DNA from: Mycteria americana
Taxonomy: Eukaryota > Chordata > Aves > Ciconiiformes > Ciconiidae
Reading direction: 5' to 3'
Assembly: GCF_035582795.1 (NCBI RefSeq)
Contig: NC_134367.1
Location: 117,080,062-117,144,061 of the forward strand
DNA: 64,000 nt
Below are positions 60,835 through 64,000 of this stretch, one piece after another. Numbering within the stretch: the first letter of the stretch is position 1; each line of letters opens with the position of its first letter. Position numbers and translations under genes: made by a program. The notes under the pieces were generated by a model. That model was given only the letters and a program-made list of their open reading frames with translations, had not been told where the DNA came from and made no database searches.

Positions 60835-61990
60835 TCAGGGAGGAACAAGTGTGAGAAAATAGAGGCATAAGGGCATAGAAAGGGTGGCTCCCATGTAAGC
60901 AGGGCTGGTCACTATGCTTGTCTAGCCGTGACCTGTGTCTGATCAGTACAGTCTGTCCTGACTTCTTAATAAACTCAATTTCTAACTCTTTTCTTGGGCT
61001 AGGGACTCTTCTTTACTGTGTGCATGTGCGTGCGTGGGGGGGGTCTAAGTGCCAGCAACTGGAGTACATATATTTCCCACTAATGGACCTTTATCCTAAT
61101 CAGCCAGAGAGAGGAACAGGATGAGGCTATTAGTGCTGTTGATGTTTGTGTGAGTGCTGTTCATTTCTGTTTGTGTTGATGTGCAGGGCTTGCTGTGTAT
61201 ATATGCATATATATGTTGTATAGGTGTGTTTATATCTGTGCCTGCTGGGATTGCATTTCCAGTTTTCTTTAAGGGTACATGGATGGAGAGAGGTACATCT
61301 TTAAGCATACATCTCCTTCTTTAAGGGTGCATGATTAAAGACCTTTTCCATGTCAAAAGGGGATAATAAGGGAGAAGCCATAAAAGAGAACATACAGAGA
61401 CACAAATCTAACTGACAAACTATAAGGCAGGCAGTAATGAGAACCAAACCTGGTCAGCCACACTAGTTGCTAAGGGTATGTGGAATGTGAGAATATTTAT
61501 TTCATTAAGATTATCTGTTAGAGGTCCAGTGGGATACCAAGGAAAGGGGGAAGCTGTAAGCAAAATATATGGAGACATAAACCTGACAAACAGACATAAT
61601 GGGGGCAAAGAAAAGAAACAAACCTCGTCAGTCACACTCATTGGTGGGCTATCAAAAAGCTGCAGGCAAACCAGTACTTTGCAACTGATAAGGATGCAAA
61701 CCTGAGGGTTAAGGATGTTGGAGGGGTGTCACTGGAACTGTGCAAACTGGTGAAAGAATGTGCAGCGAAAGGGGTCAGGGAGGAACAAAGGAGGGATAGA
61801 CAGAAAGGAGGAGTGTAAAGGGGCTGGCTGCATTTAAGATGGGGCCAGTCCCTACGCTTGTCTGACTGAGCCCTGCGCCTGATCACCACAGTCTTATCTT
61901 CTTATTAAATCCTTTCATAATTATCTCTCTGTCTTATCTCACTCTTTGGTGTGTGTGTGTGTGTTGTCTGCAAGGACTAAGTGCAAGGAC
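60835..61990 (+). repeat. Pair of LTR-like direct repeats about 940 bases apart
   Basis: Copy A (60835-61060) and copy B (61775-61990) share, in order, TCAGGGAGGAACAA, a GGGCTGG-type block, CTTGTCTRRC, CTGATCA...CACAGTCT, CTTCTTAWTAAA, TCTCACTC-type sequence, a GTGTG stretch and CTAAGTGC. Each has a poly(A) hexamer (AATAAA at 60968-60973; ATTAAA at 61904-61909), which suggests the R/U5 part of an LTR on the + strand. Identity is moderate. I cannot name the element and found no target duplication. Confidence 0.6.
61345..61650 (+). repeat. Two tandem copies of a ~174-bp unit
   Basis: GAGAAGCCATAAAAGAGAAC...CTGGTCAGCCACACTAG and GGGAAGCTGTAAGCAAAATA...CTCGTCAGTCACACTCA are related copies offset by about 174 bases. 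They lie between the two LTR-like copies, which is the position expected of repeated U3 sequence. Confidence 0.65.
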
Positions 61991-61996
61991 TTCCTG

Positions 61997-62480
61997 GGGG
62001 CACTGGTGTTGAGTGGACACTGGGCCAGCAACTGGAGTCGGACCGGGAGTGTGGGTGCCCTGTGGCCTGTGGTGTCAGCTACTGGAAGAAGTGAGGGTCC
62101 TAGCATAAGTATTTGGAGGGGCCATAGCTCTCTGGATCTGGGGAGGATCCTACAAAATTTGAGCCCAGAGTGCCAGCTACAGGAGGGGACTAGTGGCAGT
62201 GAAATTGCTGCCAGCAACTGCAATCAAACTGGGGGTGTGGGCACCCCTGACTTGTGCCAGCAACCAGAGTGAGTGGGGTCTCAGTGCAAGCTACTGGAGC
62301 AGGTGAGGGTCTTTGCCACCAGCCATTGGTGCAGGAATGGTGTTGTGTCCTGAAAATCAGCTACTGGAAGGGACCAGGGTGAGTGAAGCCAGTCAGGGGC
62401 TCAGTGCTGGTGCCTGGGGCAGGACCATGGGTCAAAGCCTGTCTGCCTGGTGCCAGCTGCTCTGGAGGCAGCAGGGTGGT
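61997..62480 (+). repeat. Degenerate short tandem repeats (CAGCTACTGGA motif)
   Basis: GCCAGCAACTGGAG, TCAGCTACTGGAAG, GCCAGCTACAGGAG, GCCAGCAACTGCAA, CAAGCTACTGGAG and ATCAGCTACTGGAAG recur at irregular 40-70-base spacing, each followed by GGGACC/GGGTG-type sequence. The same motif follows LTR-like copy A at 61055. Confidence 0.7.
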
Positions 62481-62534
62481 GAGGGTCTGTATCTTCCCCA
62501 AACCTGATTTTTTTTTGGAGGGGTAGGTGTAATT

Positions 62535-62900
62535 TACTAGCAAACTTCAAGCTGGACTAGCCAGCAAGTAGGAAGCCTGAGGTCCAGACATGGGTTCAGG
62601 CAAGCAGAGGACCAGTTGCTTGTATTCAGGGGGACCTGCGAATGTGGAGTGCCTTTGAGATGAGTGTGTGAGTGCTGCATGTTTGCTAGTGAGGACCAAG
62701 TTGGACCAGCTGGCAAGTCAAAGATCCATGAAGCAGGTAAGAGGGCTGGGCAGTGGTATCATGGACAGAGGGGCCATGCTGGTACTTGGGGGATCTGGAA
62801 ATGTGCATGTGCTTGTGAATCTAGAGAATGGTGTGTATGGGCCTGCACTAGTGAACTTCAGTCTCTACCAGCTGAAGAGGAGGAAGGGGATGTGGCTGTC
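62535..62900 (+). repeat. Three degenerate copies of a ~155-bp unit
   Basis: Units begin at about 62537 (CTAGCAAACTTCAAGCTGGA), 62688 (CTAGTGAGGACCAAGTTGGA) and 62848 (CTAGTGAACTTCAGTCTCTA). Each has CCAGC(A/T)G(G)CAAGT-like sequence after the start, and the first two share a GGGGGACCTGCGAATGTG-like stretch. It appears to be part of the same composite element as the blocks to its left. Confidence 0.65.
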
Positions 62901-64000
62901 TATACTTAAGTTTTATGCAAGTCCTATACGTAGGTGTTGTTTAAGGCAGTGCCTTTTCTGTGACAGACTGTAACTGGACATGTCAGTGTCCTGCATGTGT
63001 TGTCTCTGGGATACATACTCAGCTTTGCTACTTTTTGAACCTGCAGCCACGTCCCTCAGCCTGGCTGGGGTGGTCTCTAGTGGCCAGGCGGGACAAAGTC
63101 CTGGGCCTGGAGCTGTGAGAGGTGGTGTCCGCTCCTGCCATCCCTTAACACCTTGCTACTTGCTGGACCTGGGAGCATGGAGCTATGGCAGCCTCGCCTC
63201 TGTTGAGCTACTGAATTCAGCCCTCACTAACACTTACATTAAACATCAGTACGGACTGATAAATTCACTAGCTAGCTGTTCTTGAGAAGGTCACCTCTTA
63301 GTAATCATAGCAGAAGACAGACTAATTTGCCTTCTCCTCAAGCACTGCCCTTGCCACTGCCCACTGTTTGCACACTTTTAGAGAAACCGTATGACACCCT
63401 TGTCACTTGTCAGCAATACTACTTCTGCCCTCCAGCGAGCTTGTGCAATTTCTGATCTTTAGGTACGGTGGGTTTAAGTTACAACGGGGAGATGTTCCGT
63501 CACTGTGGTACAAATCTGCTGTGCCGTTGGTGCTTTTTGCAGAGAAGAGAAGGCTGATACAGACATGATCTAGCTAACAGGGGCTTGATTTTTGTTTACA
63601 AGTTTATTGCTCAATTCTTTTGGGTAACTGGCTTCCCAAGCCTTTTAGCTATGTCCCTGAACCTCTCTAGGCTCACTCGCATGGAAGTGCTTTTCTTTCA
63701 GCATTGCACGCTGCTCTCATTTTATCTCATCTCACCTTGTACCTTAGAGAAGTATTGGGACCAGAGGACCTTATGCCATGAGGGGATCAGCCTGTGCAGA
63801 CACTTTCCTCTGCATAACAGCAGCAAAAGAATAGCAGTGTCAAGAGTGTGGCCTATAGGTGGCAGGTTCCTAAAAATCATGACTAGAATGTGATTTCTAG
63901 AAAGGAGGGGTTTCCAAGGGCAGTCACTTTGGCCTGTCATTCATTCTGCTTTTACAAGAACAAAACCTCTAGGGAAGTGTTGGGTTTTTACCTTTTGCTA

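Larger units (their letters stand above)
46293..64000 (+). other. MRPS5: Inferred MRPS5 intron 5 (at least 17.7 kb, open at window end)
   Basis: No further MRPS5 exon was found. Apart from the listed repeats, the stretches 46293-48127, 50236-52419, 52670-52955, 52998-57353, 57953-59570 and 62960-64000 contain nothing I can name. Assignment as intron depends on the rest of the gene lying downstream; a genomic rearrangement or assembly error would be the alternative. Confidence 0.65.

Noticed and set aside
1..64000. CRISPR arrays, operons, tRNA or rRNA genes
   Set aside because: No regularly spaced short repeats with unique spacers, no prokaryotic gene organisation, and no cloverleaf or rRNA sequence were seen; the only tRNA-like match is the retroviral primer-binding site.

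Overview
This is vertebrate nuclear DNA, almost certainly from a bird. It is intron-rich and gene-sparse, and it carries several CR1 LINEs with the avian ATTCTATGATTC-type 3' end. It also carries six copies of one bird-type LTR family (start TGTCCTGGTTTTGGCTGG, TATATAAA box, ATTAAA poly(A) signal, end CGACA/TGACA, 5-bp target duplications). There are no operons, Shine-Dalgarno sites, CRISPR arrays or other prokaryotic features.

The one gene supported with confidence is the 5' half of MRPS5, the mitochondrial ribosomal small-subunit protein uS5m, on the + strand. Five coding exons are placed: 10736-10796, 22017-22154, 40555-40680, 40971-41204 and 46258-46292. All junctions keep frame (phase 1 at the first four, phase 0 after the fifth), giving 198 codons. 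The reading frame stops just before the conserved ribosomal S5 RNA-binding domain, so the rest of the gene must lie beyond position 64000. Exon 1 lies in a CpG island (about 10380-10950). A compound (GGT)10(GCT)12 repeat sits in intron 1, about 155 bp after the exon 1 splice donor.

Layout: 1-10380 is upstream intergenic DNA with one LTR-type repeat (1695-2775), an unproven exon candidate on the + strand (4638-4803) and one on the - strand (9302-9441). 10380-10950 is the promoter and exon 1. 10797-22016 is intron 1, with an LTR-like repeat (15325-16105), an old CR1/L3-like LINE split by a solo LTR, and one CR1 inserted in another. 22155-40554 is intron 2, with a three-level nest: a CR1 split by a pol-only provirus, which is itself split by a solo LTR of opposite orientation. 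40681-46257 holds introns 3 and 4. From 46293 to the end is what I infer to be intron 5, at least 17.7 kb, with an AT-rich cluster, a perfect 16-bp inverted repeat, a 75-bp duplication at a CR1 end, two sense-oriented solo LTRs and a block of direct and tandem repeats (60.8-62.9 kb).

I found no undescribed biological system. The best leads are the compound triplet repeat beside the MRPS5 promoter, the possible divergent - strand transcript, the nested provirus with intact target duplication, and the unclassified repeat block at 60.8-62.9 kb. Identifications rest on reading the sequence and knowledge of the families; no database search was run.
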